Position numbers and translations under genes: made by a program | Shown: piece after piece, positions 12,064 to 21,026 of the stretch | How the letters are laid out: the number at the start of each line of letters is the position of its first letter | How positions within the stretch are numbered: position 1 is the first letter of the stretch | Assembly (NCBI GenBank): GCA_937895435.1 | Contig: CALAXT010000043.1 | Location: 38,558-102,557, forward strand | DNA length: 64,000 bases | Direction: 5' to 3' | Source: an uncultured Paracoccaceae bacterium | GTDB lineage: Bacteria; Pseudomonadota; Alphaproteobacteria; Rhodobacterales; Rhodobacteraceae | The notes under the pieces: model-generated | What the model was told of the DNA's origin: nothing | The model's input: the letters and a program-made list of their open reading frames with translations, nothing else | Database searches by the model: none

Positions 12064-12864
12064 ATGAGAGACACATTTAACTGGCAGGCGGGGGTTGAGG
12101 TTGGGCAGGCTGTGCCGCCGGTGGCCCAGTTTGCAGAGCAGGTTATGTCTGTGATGGCGCAGCGCATGCGGGGGAAGTGTGCGCAGGGGCGCTATCCTGT
12201 GCCGCGTGCAGAGCTGATTCAGGGCTTGGCGCAGGCGGCTCTGGCAGATGATGCGGTGTTGGCTGCCTTTCGTGAGGGCATGCGCGAGCAAAAGATCACC
12301 GACAGCCTTATGGCTGACGTTTATATCCCAGCGGCGGCCTGTTGGCTGGGTGAGGCATGGGAAGAAGATATTGTGACCTTTGCCGAGGTTTCTATTGCCA
12401 CATGCCGCTTTCAGCGGATTTTGCGGGAATTGGGCAAGGTTTGGGCGGCTGATATTTTTGCGCCACAGGCGGTGGGAGCTGTTTTGGTGGTGGTGCCTGA
12501 GGGTGAGCAGCATACGCTGGGTGCATTGGTTGCCATGGGAAAGCTGCGCCGCATGGGCATTTCAGTCTGTTTGCGGATGGGGCTTTTGGTCTCAGATCTT
12601 CCAGTTCTGATGCAGGGGCGGGCATTTGATGGTGTTTTGATATCACTTTCGCGGCAAGAGATGTTTCCGGCCGTGAAAAGTATTGTGAAGGCCTTGCGGC
12701 GTGCCGGTCAACGGGACATGTCCATTGTGATAGGTGGCGCTATCGTCTGCAATTCTGGGCCGCTAGCGCTGGACATGACTGGCGCCGACGCGGCAATGAA
12801 CAATATAAATGAAGCCCTACAGCTATTTGGCCTCAGTGACGTCGCCAAATTACCTGTATTATAA
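12064..12864 (+). CDS. ppaA: cobalamin-binding antirepressor AerR/PpaA
   Basis: AerR (PpaA) binds vitamin B12 and modulates the PpsR/CrtJ repressor in response to light and oxygen. The 266-residue protein (start MRDTFNWQAGVE, GGGGA site) has a helical N-terminal module and a B12-binding domain with His150 in GEQHTLGAL, Ser194/196 in ISLSRQEM and Gly224-225 in IVIGGAIVC, matching the H...S...GG pattern of the family. An in-frame GTG at 12040 would add eight residues; R. capsulatus AerR is reported to be made in long and short forms, so both starts deserve attention. It precedes ppsR by about 50 bases. Confidence 0.92.
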   Translation: MRDTFNWQAGVEVGQAVPPVAQFAEQVMSVMAQRMRGKCAQGRYPVPRAELIQGLAQAALADDAVLAAFREGMREQKITDSLMADVYIPAAACWLGEAWEEDIVTFAEVSIATCRFQRILRELGKVWAADIFAPQAVGAVLVVVPEGEQHTLGALVAMGKLRRMGISVCLRMGLLVSDLPVLMQGRAFDGVLISLSRQEMFPAVKSIVKALRRAGQRDMSIVIGGAIVCNSGPLALDMTGADAAMNNINEALQLFGLSDVAKLPVL

Positions 12865-12914
12865 ATCGTGCCGCAGGACCTTGCGGTGAGACCTGATTTG
12901 AAAGTTGGCCCCGG

Positions 12915-14348
12915 GTGAAAACCGACAACCGTGCGCAGTTCGACCATGATTTGGCAAGTGTGCTTGCACCAGAAAACGTGCCGCAGCTGATTTCTCAGGC
13001 GTCAGACATTGTCCTTTGGCTTGACCCATTTGGTAGAATTCAAAGTGTTCTCGTCAACCCTCATCACCGATCTTTTGGTCAATTATCGCATTGGCAGGGT
13101 TTTAAGATTGATGACGTGCTTGCGCACGATAATGTATCCAAGTTGCATACGCGATTGGCGCTGCTGCGAAATGGTTCTGGGGCGTCGTTTTTGGCGGTTG
13201 AGCTGAACCACATTGATACGAATGTTTCAGATCAAAGTGTGTTAGAATTTCCCGTGCGGTATTCGCTGCATAAGCTGGGCGAAGACGGATCTGTTCTGAT
13301 GATGGGGCGTGATCTTCGCCCGATAGGAGAGGTTCAGCAAAAGCTGGTTGCCGCGCAAATGGCGCTTGAGCGCGATTATGAAGCGCAGCGCGAGTTAGAC
13401 ACGCGCTATCGTGTGTTGATGGAAGCCACGCGTGATGCTGTGGTGGTGGTCTCTGTTGGTACCGGTCGTGTGGTGGATGTGAATACGGCGGCGGCAGTGC
13501 TGATGGGGGCTGCGCGGCCCGACCTGATTGGTGCGGGCATTGCCCAAGAGTTTGAAGGCTGGCGCCGTGGTGAGTTTTTGGAAACCATGGCAAGTGTTGC
13601 TGCCGCCGATTCGGTGGTACCGGTTGAGCTGATGACCCGCCGGTCACAAAAGCGGCTGATGGCGCTGCCCACGATGTTTCGTGCTGCCGGTGAGCGTCTG
13701 TTGCTCTGCCGTCTGGAGGTGGCCGAGCAAGCTGCCGAGCCGCATGATGAGTTGGGCGATAATCTTTTGCGGCTCTATAATGAGGGCGCGGATGGGATTG
13801 TCTTTACCGACCGCGATGGCACAATTCGTGCTGCGAATGAGGCGTTTTTGAATTTGACCGATTCGGCCAATATGGCGGCGGTCAAAGGCCGATCTTTGGG
13901 CAATTTCCTGGTGCGTGGTGAGGTCGATCTGCGCGTGATTTTGGAAAATGTTCGCCGTGCCCGGCAAATGCGGGTGTATTCCACCAAATTGACAACGGCG
14001 TTTATGGGACAAGTTGCTGTAGAAATGTCTGCCGCATGGCTGAATGATCGCCCGGCGCCGGGCGTGGTATTGGTGATCCGCGATGCCACGCGGGCAGATA
14101 CGTTGCGCCGCCCGGGCTTTGCCGGCGGAGAAGAGGGCGCCAACAGTGTGATGGAATTGGTTGGATCTTCGACGCTCAAGGATATTGTCGCCGAAACGTC
14201 TGATGTGGTTGAAAAGATGTGTATTGAAACCGCAGTTGAATTGACGCGCAACAACCGCGTAGCCGCGGCGGAAATGTTGGGTCTGTCACGACAGTCTTTG
14301 TATGTAAAACTCCGCAAATACGGGCTTTTGAACAAGAGTGGCGATTGA
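12915..14348 (+). CDS. ppsR: redox-responsive transcriptional repressor PpsR/CrtJ
   Basis: PpsR represses bch, crt and other photosynthesis genes under oxic conditions by binding TGT-N12-ACA. The 477-residue protein contains an N-terminal PAS-like region, a coiled Q-linker near 137-165 (QQKLVAAQMALERDYEAQRE), two PAS domains (about 165-275 and 285-395), and a Fis-type helix-turn-helix at about 448-470 (AAEMLGLSRQSLYVKLRKYG). Two cysteines agree with the redox-sensing pair of Rhodobacter PpsR: Cys265 in LLLCRLEV and Cys436 at the edge of the DNA-binding domain. The start is GTG. Eight matching operators occur in this window. Confidence 0.94.
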   Translation: MKTDNRAQFDHDLASVLAPENVPQLISQASDIVLWLDPFGRIQSVLVNPHHRSFGQLSHWQGFKIDDVLAHDNVSKLHTRLALLRNGSGASFLAVELNHIDTNVSDQSVLEFPVRYSLHKLGEDGSVLMMGRDLRPIGEVQQKLVAAQMALERDYEAQRELDTRYRVLMEATRDAVVVVSVGTGRVVDVNTAAAVLMGAARPDLIGAGIAQEFEGWRRGEFLETMASVAAADSVVPVELMTRRSQKRLMALPTMFRAAGERLLLCRLEVAEQAAEPHDELGDNLLRLYNEGADGIVFTDRDGTIRAANEAFLNLTDSANMAAVKGRSLGNFLVRGEVDLRVILENVRRARQMRVYSTKLTTAFMGQVAVEMSAAWLNDRPAPGVVLVIRDATRADTLRRPGFAGGEEGANSVMELVGSSTLKDIVAETSDVVEKMCIETAVELTRNNRVAAAEMLGLSRQSLYVKLRKYGLLNKSGD

Positions 14349-14414
14349 TTTTTTCTTGTACGTGGCCCCAGAAATCTTCTTGCCTGACATGTAAATGTAG
14401 TGTCTAGTTGACAC

Positions 14415-15323
14415 ATGAGTGTCAGCGAAAACTTACATATCCGGACAGTTCCGCAGCCCCGCGCCATGTTAGAGCTGATAAAGCCCATTACATGGTTTCC
14501 ACCAGTGTGGGCGTATCTGTGTGGCGTCGTTTCTTCTGGTGGTGAAATCGTGCCTGTCTGGCCTTTGGTTTTGCTGGGAATGGTATTGGCAGGCCCGGTG
14601 GTCTGCGGCATGAGCCAAGCGGCCAATGACTGGTGTGACCGCCATGTTGATGCCATCAACGAACCCAATCGCCCGATCCCATCTGGCCGCATCCCAGGCC
14701 GATGGGGGTTGTGGATTGCGCTTGGAATGAGCGGGTTGTCGCTTTTGTTGGCGTGGCCTCTGGGCCCTTGGGGTTTTGGGGCGACTGTGTTTGGGGTTTT
14801 GGCTGCGTGGGCCTATTCGGCTGAGCCGATACGGATGAAGCGGTCAGGCTGGTGGGGGCCAGGGCTGGTGGGCCTGTGCTACGAGGGTTTGCCCTGGTTT
14901 ACGGGTGCGGCCGTGATGTCGGCGGGCGCGCCGACGGCGCAGGTTGTGATGATTGCGGCGCTTTATGCCTTTGGTGCGCATGGCATCATGACTTTAAATG
15001 ATTTCAAAGCGTTAGAGGGTGACCGTCAATATGGTGTGCGGTCGTTGCCCGTCACATTGGGGCCAGATGTCGCTGCGCGCATTGCCTGCATTGTGATGGT
15101 CATGGCGCAGGTCTTGGTGGTCAGCCTGCTGCTGATTTGGGGGCGACCTTATCATGGTTTGGCGGTTGCGGTCTTTACCTTGGCGCAGTTGGCCGCGATG
15201 CGCGTGCTGATCCGCGACCCAAAGGCCAAGGCGCCATGGTATAATGGGACCGGTGTGTTGCTATATGTTTCGGGTATGATGGTGTCGGCCTTTGCTTTGC
15301 GCGGTCTTGGGGCTGTCGGTTGA
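14415..15323 (+). CDS. bchG: bacteriochlorophyll synthase (geranylgeranyl transferase)
   Basis: BchG attaches the geranylgeranyl tail to bacteriochlorophyllide a in the membrane. The 302-residue UbiA-family protein shows the prenyl-diphosphate motifs ANDWCDRHVDAINEPNRPIPSGR (about 71-93) and DFKALEGDRQYG, and eight or nine membrane helices. The ATG at 14415 gives MSVSENLHIRTVPQPRAMLELIKP; a second ATG at 14467 starts directly at MLELIKPITWFPP. A PpsR operator (14420-14437) lies inside the extra N-terminal codons, so start choice and repression are linked. In purple phototrophs with bchE and bchJ those genes stand just before bchG; here only 66 bases separate it from ppsR. Confidence 0.94.
   Translation: MSVSENLHIRTVPQPRAMLELIKPITWFPPVWAYLCGVVSSGGEIVPVWPLVLLGMVLAGPVVCGMSQAANDWCDRHVDAINEPNRPIPSGRIPGRWGLWIALGMSGLSLLLAWPLGPWGFGATVFGVLAAWAYSAEPIRMKRSGWWGPGLVGLCYEGLPWFTGAAVMSAGAPTAQVVMIAALYAFGAHGIMTLNDFKALEGDRQYGVRSLPVTLGPDVAARIACIVMVMAQVLVVSLLLIWGRPYHGLAVAVFTLAQLAAMRVLIRDPKAKAPWYNGTGVLLYVSGMMVSAFALRGLGAVG
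14420..14437. promoter_or_regulatory. PpsR/CrtJ operator overlapping the bchG 5' end
   Basis: TGTCAGCGAAAACTTACA fits TGT-N12-ACA and shares AAAACTTACA with the bchF operator. It begins 5 bases into the first ATG of bchG, so it either works as a downstream roadblock or marks a promoter serving the internal start at 14467. Confidence 0.75.
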
Positions 15324-16624
15324 TGTTGTCGTGGTTGTCCATCGTGCGGCTGGGGTTGGTGCAGTCTTGTCTTGGGGCCATCGTTGTTCTGAGCACATCG
15401 ACCTTTAACCGTTTGATGGTGGTTGAATTGGCGTTGCCGGCGGTGTTGCCGGGGTTTTTGGTGGCGCTGCATTACGGTATCCAGATCAGCCGGCCCTATT
15501 GGGGCAGTCGGTCCGACAATGGTGGTGCGCGCACGCGCTGGATCTTGGTTGGAATGGCGGCGCTTGCGATGGGTGGGCTGGGCGCTGCGATTGGCGTGGT
15601 TTTACTTGAATCATTCTTTGCGGTCGGGCTGTTTGTGTCGGTGGTGTCTTATGCTTTGATTGGGTTGGGTGTTGGGGCGTCTGGCACATCGCTTTTGGCG
15701 CTTTTGGCCACGGCGACCCATCCTGATCGTCGCGCGGCTGCGGCCACGATTACATGGCTTATGATGATTGCAGGCATTGCCATTACGGCCACTGTGGCGG
15801 GGGGCTTTCTTGACCCCTATTCACCGTTGCGTTTGCTAGAGGTTGTGGCCTGCGTCACCGGTGGTGCTTTGGGCGTGACGTTTTTGGCCGTGGTGGGAAT
15901 TGAACGCTCGGTGGCGCAGGTTTTGGCAGACAGCCCAGCCAAAGCGGCACCCCTCCCGTTTCGTCAAGCGCTGCATGTCGTCTGGCAAGAGGCCTGCGCC
16001 CGCATCTTTACCATCTTTGTTTTTGTCTCAATGACCGCCTATTTTATGCAAGAGCTGATTTTGGAACCCTATGCTGGCCTGGTGTTTGGTTTCACCCCGG
16101 GTGCCAGTACATCGCTGTCGGGCGCGCAAAATGGTGGCGTGTTCGCGGGAATGCTGGCGGTTGGGGTGCTGGCGTCGGGGTTTCGCCTTGGGTCATTGCG
16201 CGGATGGGTGATTGCGGGCTGTCTGGGGTCGGCGCTGGTGCTTTGGGTCTTGGCGGCGCTGGGGCAGACGGGGGCATCTGCGGGCAGTGTGATGCTGGCG
16301 GTTGTGGCTTTGGGTGTGTTCAACGGCATGTTTGCGGTGGCGGCCATTGGTTTGATGATGGCGTTGGCCGGGGCGGGCCGCGTGGCACGCGAGGGCACGC
16401 GGATGGGGCTTTGGGGTGCATCGCAGGCGATCGCTGCCGGGTTTGGTGGGTTTGCCGGTGCGCTGGGGGTCGATCTTTTTCGGATGTTTACGGATGACGC
16501 ATCAGCCTTTGGGGTGGTGTTCGTGCTTGAGGGGTGCCTGTTTTTCGCATCCGCAGCAATGGCATTAACCTTGATTGGCGGGCGTGCATCGGCACAGCAG
16601 TCGGTTGTTTTGGCGGGAGAATAG
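15323..16624 (+). CDS. BCD-family MFS protein of the bchG-bchP locus (PucC/LhaA-like)
   Basis: A 433-residue protein with about twelve membrane helices, related to PucC and LhaA (TSTFNRLMVVELALPAVLPG in helix 1, then GIQISRPYWGSRSDNGG). In Rhodobacter the equivalent gene between bchG and bchP (orf428, 'bch2') affects bacteriochlorophyll metabolism or delivery; the substrate is unproven. The ATG overlaps the bchG stop (TGATG), and bchP begins one base after its own stop, so bchG, this gene and bchP form a tight operon. Confidence 0.9.
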   Translation: MLSWLSIVRLGLVQSCLGAIVVLSTSTFNRLMVVELALPAVLPGFLVALHYGIQISRPYWGSRSDNGGARTRWILVGMAALAMGGLGAAIGVVLLESFFAVGLFVSVVSYALIGLGVGASGTSLLALLATATHPDRRAAAATITWLMMIAGIAITATVAGGFLDPYSPLRLLEVVACVTGGALGVTFLAVVGIERSVAQVLADSPAKAAPLPFRQALHVVWQEACARIFTIFVFVSMTAYFMQELILEPYAGLVFGFTPGASTSLSGAQNGGVFAGMLAVGVLASGFRLGSLRGWVIAGCLGSALVLWVLAALGQTGASAGSVMLAVVALGVFNGMFAVAAIGLMMALAGAGRVAREGTRMGLWGASQAIAAGFGGFAGALGVDLFRMFTDDASAFGVVFVLEGCLFFASAAMALTLIGGRASAQQSVVLAGE

Positions 16625-16625
16625 C

Positions 16626-17816
16626 ATGGATCAGCAGAGCTTTGATGTGTTTGTGGTGGGGGGTGGCCCATCGGGTGCGACCGCCGCCGAAGACTTGGCG
16701 CGCGCCGGTCATTCTGTTGCCATGCTGGATCGTGATGGCCGGATCAAACCTTGCGGCGGCGCGGTGCCGCCCCGCATGATCCGTGATTTTGACATTCCAG
16801 ACAGTCAGATCGTCGCGCGTATTCAAACGGCCCGCATGGTGTCGCCCACTGGGCGTACAGTCGATATTCCGATTGAAAACGGCTTTGTTGGCATGGTTGA
16901 TCGGGAACATTTTGATGAATTCCTGCGCGTTCGCGCGGCCCAGTCGGGGGCCTGTCGGTTGACGGGAACGTTTGTGCGGATTGAACGCACCCGCCATGCC
17001 ACCATTGTTGTGTGGCGTGACAAAGAGACAGGCGAGGAACGTCGCAGCCCCACCCGCATGGTGATTGGGGCTGATGGTGCGCGCTCGGTCGTCGCCCGGG
17101 CTGAGGTGCGGGGTGGGCGTGAAATTCCCTATGTCATCGCCTATCACGAAATCATATCGGCGCCTGAAACCGGGCCGGGCTATGATCCAACCCGGTGTGA
17201 TGTAATCTATGATGGCCGAATTTCCCCCGATTTTTATGGCTGGGTTTTTCCGCATGGGTCGCAGGCGAGTGTGGGTATGGGCACTGGCATTGATGGAATT
17301 GATCTTAAAAAGGCGACCGCTGACCTGCGCGAGGCGTCTGGCCTTGCAGGTTGCACCACGATCCGACGTGAGGGCGCGCCCATTCCGCTGCGCCCGCTGG
17401 ATTGTTGGGATAATGGCTTGGATGTCGTTTTGGCAGGGGATGCGGCGGGTGTGGTGGCACCATCCTCGGGTGAGGGGATTTATTATGCGATGGCGGGTGG
17501 CAGGGCTGCGGCAACGGCTGCGCAGGCGCGTCTTGCCTCGGGGCGGGTCCGTGATTTGGCTTTGGCGCGCAAAATGTTCATGAAAGAACATGGCACCGTT
17601 TTTAAAGTACTGCGCACGATGCAGGATGCCTATTACAAATCAGATGAGCGCCGCGAACGTTTTGTCAGCCTTTGTCACGATGTTGATGTGCAAAAGCTGA
17701 CGTTTGAGGCCTATATGAACAAAAAGCTGGTGCAGGCCCGCCCCGTTGCCCATTTGCGCATCGGGGTCAAAAATGTGGCCCATTTGCTGGGATTGGTGCC
17801 ACCTGCATGGACGTGA
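16626..17816 (+). CDS. bchP: geranylgeranyl (bacterio)chlorophyll reductase
   Basis: BchP reduces three double bonds of the geranylgeranyl tail of bacteriochlorophyll to phytyl, using NADPH and FAD. The 396-residue flavoprotein opens with the Rossmann motif VVGGGPSGATAAEDLARAG (about 10-28) and has the family marker KPCGGAVPPR, then the second FAD motif VVLAGDAAGVVAPSSGEGI. The ATG was chosen for its GGGAG site and because it starts one base after the preceding MFS gene. Two bases separate its stop from idi. Confidence 0.95.
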   Translation: MDQQSFDVFVVGGGPSGATAAEDLARAGHSVAMLDRDGRIKPCGGAVPPRMIRDFDIPDSQIVARIQTARMVSPTGRTVDIPIENGFVGMVDREHFDEFLRVRAAQSGACRLTGTFVRIERTRHATIVVWRDKETGEERRSPTRMVIGADGARSVVARAEVRGGREIPYVIAYHEIISAPETGPGYDPTRCDVIYDGRISPDFYGWVFPHGSQASVGMGTGIDGIDLKKATADLREASGLAGCTTIRREGAPIPLRPLDCWDNGLDVVLAGDAAGVVAPSSGEGIYYAMAGGRAAATAAQARLASGRVRDLALARKMFMKEHGTVFKVLRTMQDAYYKSDERRERFVSLCHDVDVQKLTFEAYMNKKLVQARPVAHLRIGVKNVAHLLGLVPPAWT

Positions 17817-17817
17817 T

Positions 17818-18348
17818 ATGATAGAGGATACCATTCCAGCTTGGGTCGACGGGCAATTAACTGCTGTGGATAAGATGCAGGTGCATCGGCTTGGCCTGCG
17901 GCACAAAGCGATTTCGGTTTTTGTGATGTGCAATGGGCAGGTTTTGTTGCAGCAACGCGCGCTGACGAAATATCACACCCCGGGTCTGTGGGCCAACACC
18001 TGCTGCACCCATCCGCATTGGGATGAGCCGATGGCCACTTGTGCACAGCGGCGGCTGCGTGAAGAACTTGGGATCACTGGATTGGGCTTGAACCCGGTGG
18101 GTCAGGTGGAATACCGCGCTGATGTCGGCAACGGGTTGACTGAGCATGAGTTGGTCGATGTGTTCGTGGCCGAGGCGCCGCTGTCGCTGCCCATGCAATT
18201 AAACCCGGCTGAGGTGGCCGCCACCCGCTGGGTCGATCTGCCAACACTTATCCGCGAAATCGGCGATGCCCCCCAGTTGTTTACCCCTTGGTTGCGCATC
18301 TATCTGACCGAACATGCTACGCAAATTTTCGGCACAGATGTGCAATAG
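17818..18348 (+). CDS. idi: isopentenyl-diphosphate delta-isomerase, type I
   Basis: Idi interconverts isopentenyl and dimethylallyl diphosphate, feeding CrtE and the bacteriochlorophyll tail. The 176-residue Nudix-fold protein has the catalytic cysteine region ANTCCTHP (60-66), the metal-binding His residues around it and REELG in the Nudix helix, and the length typical of the bacterial type I enzyme. The ATG lies two bases after the bchP stop. It converges with bchO 21 bases further on. Confidence 0.93.
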   Translation: MIEDTIPAWVDGQLTAVDKMQVHRLGLRHKAISVFVMCNGQVLLQQRALTKYHTPGLWANTCCTHPHWDEPMATCAQRRLREELGITGLGLNPVGQVEYRADVGNGLTEHELVDVFVAEAPLSLPMQLNPAEVAATRWVDLPTLIREIGDAPQLFTPWLRIYLTEHATQIFGTDVQ

Positions 18349-18369
18349 CGCCCACCGCGCTTGATCGGG

Positions 18370-19260
18370 TTAACCCCGATTGGGTGCAGGGATCAGCTGC
18401 GCGGTCAGCCAAGGCGCAAGTGCTGCCATAACTGCCGCGGGGTCTTCCTCTTGCACCAGATGGCCATAGTGGGTCAGCGCCACGTGTTGGGCGTGGGCCA
18501 TCCGGGCCACTGCGCGGGCAGATGTTTGTGGCGATACGGCGCGGTCATTCTCGGCCGTGATCAGCAGCACTGGTTGGTGCAGGCTGGGCAAGGTTTCCAA
18601 CAGAGGCGGCAGCCGCCATTGCGCCATCATTGCCAGCGTTGCATCAACATGGCTGGGTTTGGCCACCAAATGGCGGTAAAGCGTCAATCCCTGCGGGTCG
18701 AGCGTTGAGCCGGTTGCCGCGATCAGGTTGGCCACCCGTGCGTCAGTGTTGGTCAGCCGGGCGAACACCGCAGGAACAAAGGGCGCAAGCGTCAGCATCT
18801 TGGCTGTCAACGGAAACAACCACCCGGCCAGCCCCTGAAACGGGTCCAAGGCTGCATTGATGCCAATAATGGCGCGGGGGCTGGGTGCCAGGCGTTGGGC
18901 TAAATCGAGGGCGATTGCAGCGCCGGCCGAATGGCCGATCAATGCAGTGGGCTGCCAGCCTTGGTGGACGCAGAGTTTGGCAATATCGGCAGACATTTGC
19001 GCCAAACCGGCCCGCCCGCGCGCGCCCATTCGTGAAAACCCTTGGCCCGGCAGATCAAGTGCGATCACTCGGTAGCTTTGGGCCAGCAATGGCATCAGCC
19101 CTCGCCAACTGTGGCACGACCCGCCCGCACCATGCACCAACATCACCAAAGGCCCCGTGCCCATTTCCTGCACATGCCACAAATGCGGGCTGACGCGCAG
19201 CAAACGTGAGCAGTCTTGGTGTGGCCAATCGGGTGGCAGGTCGGGTTGGGGGGTGTTCAT
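18370..19260 (-). CDS. bchO: BchO, alpha/beta hydrolase associated with magnesium chelatase
   Basis: BchO is an alpha/beta-hydrolase-fold protein always linked to bchI-bchD; a role in Mg-chelatase function is presumed but its reaction is not known. The 296-residue product has the oxyanion region VHGAGGSCHSW, the nucleophile elbow GHSAGAA with Ser near residue 115, and a C-terminal His in THYGHLVQEED. I chose ATG at 19260 (MNTPQPDLPPDW); a GTG four codons upstream is also open, 3 bases after the bchD stop. It ends the crtA-bchI-bchD-bchO operon. Confidence 0.9.
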   Translation of the reverse strand: MNTPQPDLPPDWPHQDCSRLLRVSPHLWHVQEMGTGPLVMLVHGAGGSCHSWRGLMPLLAQSYRVIALDLPGQGFSRMGARGRAGLAQMSADIAKLCVHQGWQPTALIGHSAGAAIALDLAQRLAPSPRAIIGINAALDPFQGLAGWLFPLTAKMLTLAPFVPAVFARLTNTDARVANLIAATGSTLDPQGLTLYRHLVAKPSHVDATLAMMAQWRLPPLLETLPSLHQPVLLITAENDRAVSPQTSARAVARMAHAQHVALTHYGHLVQEEDPAAVMAALAPWLTAQLIPAPNRG

Positions 19261-19275
19261 GGCCTGGGGCACGCG

Positions 19276-21024
19276 CTAGGGAGCAAGTGCCACGCGTAGC
19301 GCGGCAGACAGGCGGCGGGCATCGGCGCGCGGCAGTGGCAGATAGGGCGCGCCCATTGCATCGGCCAACGCGCGCAGGTCGGGCTGGGGCCTGTTGGCGG
19401 TATCAATCACCAGCGCGGGCGTGCCGCTTGTGGCCAGAACCCGCGCCATCTGGCGGGCTTCTTCCATGGCTTTGATCCGGTTGGGTTGGCCATCCAGTGC
19501 GATATTGGCGCGGCCATCGGTCAAAAGTGCCAGCGTTGGGGTCATGCCGCGCCGCCGGGTTTGCAGTGCCAATTCAGCGGCCAGTTGCAGTCCGGCGGCC
19601 AGTGGTGTGCCGCCCCCCCCCGGCAGCCCGGCCAGCCGACGTTTTGTTTGCACAAGTGAGCGTGTGGGCGGCAGCATCAGCTCGGCCCCAGTGCCGCGAA
19701 AGGCCACCAATGCCACATGATCGCGCCGCGCATAGGCTTGGGCCAACAGCAGCTCAACCGCGCCCTTTGCCTCGGCCAAGCGGGCCAGTGCGGCCGAGCC
19801 GGAGGCATCTACAGCAAAGATAAGCAGCCGGTCTGATGTCTGTTTGAATTGACGCAGGCGAATATCGTCGCGGCGGATCTGTAATCGATCAGCAGCTAAG
19901 TGCCCGCCACCACGGCGCAGTTTTTGCCATGGGGCTGCGACGCGCAGAGTCGCGACTGGGTCAATCCGCACACCGCTGCCCGGAGTGCCGGGGCGTGATG
20001 GGATTGGGCGTCCACGCCGATTGCCTTTTTGCGCCGCGCCAGTGCCGTTTGTGCCCTGCACCTGCCGCGCGGCGCGCCCGACGGCCAGACGAGCAAGCAG
20101 GTCAGCGGGCAAGCAAGACAGCGCTGCCGCAACCATCATGTCATCCAGGGGTGGGGTTTCGCTGGGCTGATCTTGTGGTGGGGCGTCTGGGGTCTCATCA
20201 GGTTTTGTTTCTGATTGTTCGTCTGAATCGGGTTCTGGGAATGGTGGGGGTAGGTCTTGGGGTTCTTGTGGCTGTTGATCGGCGGTGTCTTCGTCTGGTG
20301 TCTGGGTTGCGCGATGGGCGAACACCAACATGGCTGCCAAGTTCAGATGGGCTGCAGACACCGATTCGGCTCCATCAAGGGCGGCTGCTGCGCGGGCAGC
20401 GGCCAGCGCCATCAGGGGTGCGCGGGCGCTGTTAATCCCAAGTTTTTCGGCCGTTCGGGCCAGATCTTCCAGCACTGAGTGTGGTGTTTTTATCTGTGAC
20501 AAACGGGTGCGCGCCTGCGAAAGCTGCCCCGTATCCATGGGCGTGGCCGTCATGTTGGCCTGCCCGATACCCTCAAGATCAATGAACAGGCCCAGCCGTT
20601 CGGTCAGGGCAAGGGGCGGCAGTTCATCGTCATCAGCGCCTTCATCCAGTGCGATGAGGGCGGGGCCTGTGCGGTCAAGCCATTGCCCCAGCCGTGCGGC
20701 GAGGCCCATTGGGCAACGCTCGGCCATTACCAACAGCAGTGGAGTATCATCGCCCAAAAGCCCCGTCGTTGAAACGCGCCGACCGCTGGACAGCGTTGCC
20801 GCCAAATCGGTGCCGCCATAAAGTGCTTCATCTGACAAGCTGGGGTGGGCGCGGCGCAAACCTTGGGGCAGGCAGGCGGTGGCCGTGGCAACCAAGCGAT
20901 CGCGCGCCGGGCTGACACGGGCGCGCAGCCAAATGCCCTTTAGGCCCGCTGGGTCAATCGCCAGCAAACGTAGGGCAAGCTCGGCCCTGCTCCAGGCACG
21001 GGAAGGTTGGCGTGCGGGTTCCAT
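19276..21024 (-). CDS. bchD: magnesium chelatase ATPase subunit D
   Basis: BchD forms the AAA+ ring platform with BchI and relays ATP-driven change to the porphyrin-binding subunit BchH for Mg insertion. The 582-residue protein has an N-terminal AAA-like part lacking a good P-loop (as usual for BchD), an acidic proline-rich linker (about 240-295, rich in PEPQD), and a C-terminal integrin I/VWA domain with the MIDAS sequence DASGS at 406-410. The linker is coded by a run-rich stretch. bchI is 2 bases upstream. Its catalytic partner BchH is not coded in this window. Confidence 0.95.
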   Translation of the reverse strand: MEPARQPSRAWSRAELALRLLAIDPAGLKGIWLRARVSPARDRLVATATACLPQGLRRAHPSLSDEALYGGTDLAATLSSGRRVSTTGLLGDDTPLLLVMAERCPMGLAARLGQWLDRTGPALIALDEGADDDELPPLALTERLGLFIDLEGIGQANMTATPMDTGQLSQARTRLSQIKTPHSVLEDLARTAEKLGINSARAPLMALAAARAAAALDGAESVSAAHLNLAAMLVFAHRATQTPDEDTADQQPQEPQDLPPPFPEPDSDEQSETKPDETPDAPPQDQPSETPPLDDMMVAAALSCLPADLLARLAVGRAARQVQGTNGTGAAQKGNRRGRPIPSRPGTPGSGVRIDPVATLRVAAPWQKLRRGGGHLAADRLQIRRDDIRLRQFKQTSDRLLIFAVDASGSAALARLAEAKGAVELLLAQAYARRDHVALVAFRGTGAELMLPPTRSLVQTKRRLAGLPGGGGTPLAAGLQLAAELALQTRRRGMTPTLALLTDGRANIALDGQPNRIKAMEEARQMARVLATSGTPALVIDTANRPQPDLRALADAMGAPYLPLPRADARRLSAALRVALAP

Positions 21025-21026
21025 TC

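Noticed and set aside
14392..14413. Extra TGT...ACA pairs just upstream of bchG
   Set aside because: Their spacers are 7 or 18 bases, not 12, so they do not fit a PpsR operator.
16488..17591. Long minus-strand frame opposite bchP
   Set aside because: It is antisense to a certain gene, rich in Arg/His/Pro, and shows no domain; it is a by-product of GC-rich codon usage.
18349..18369. Terminator between idi and bchO
   Set aside because: The 21-base convergent gap shows no convincing stem with a T-run.
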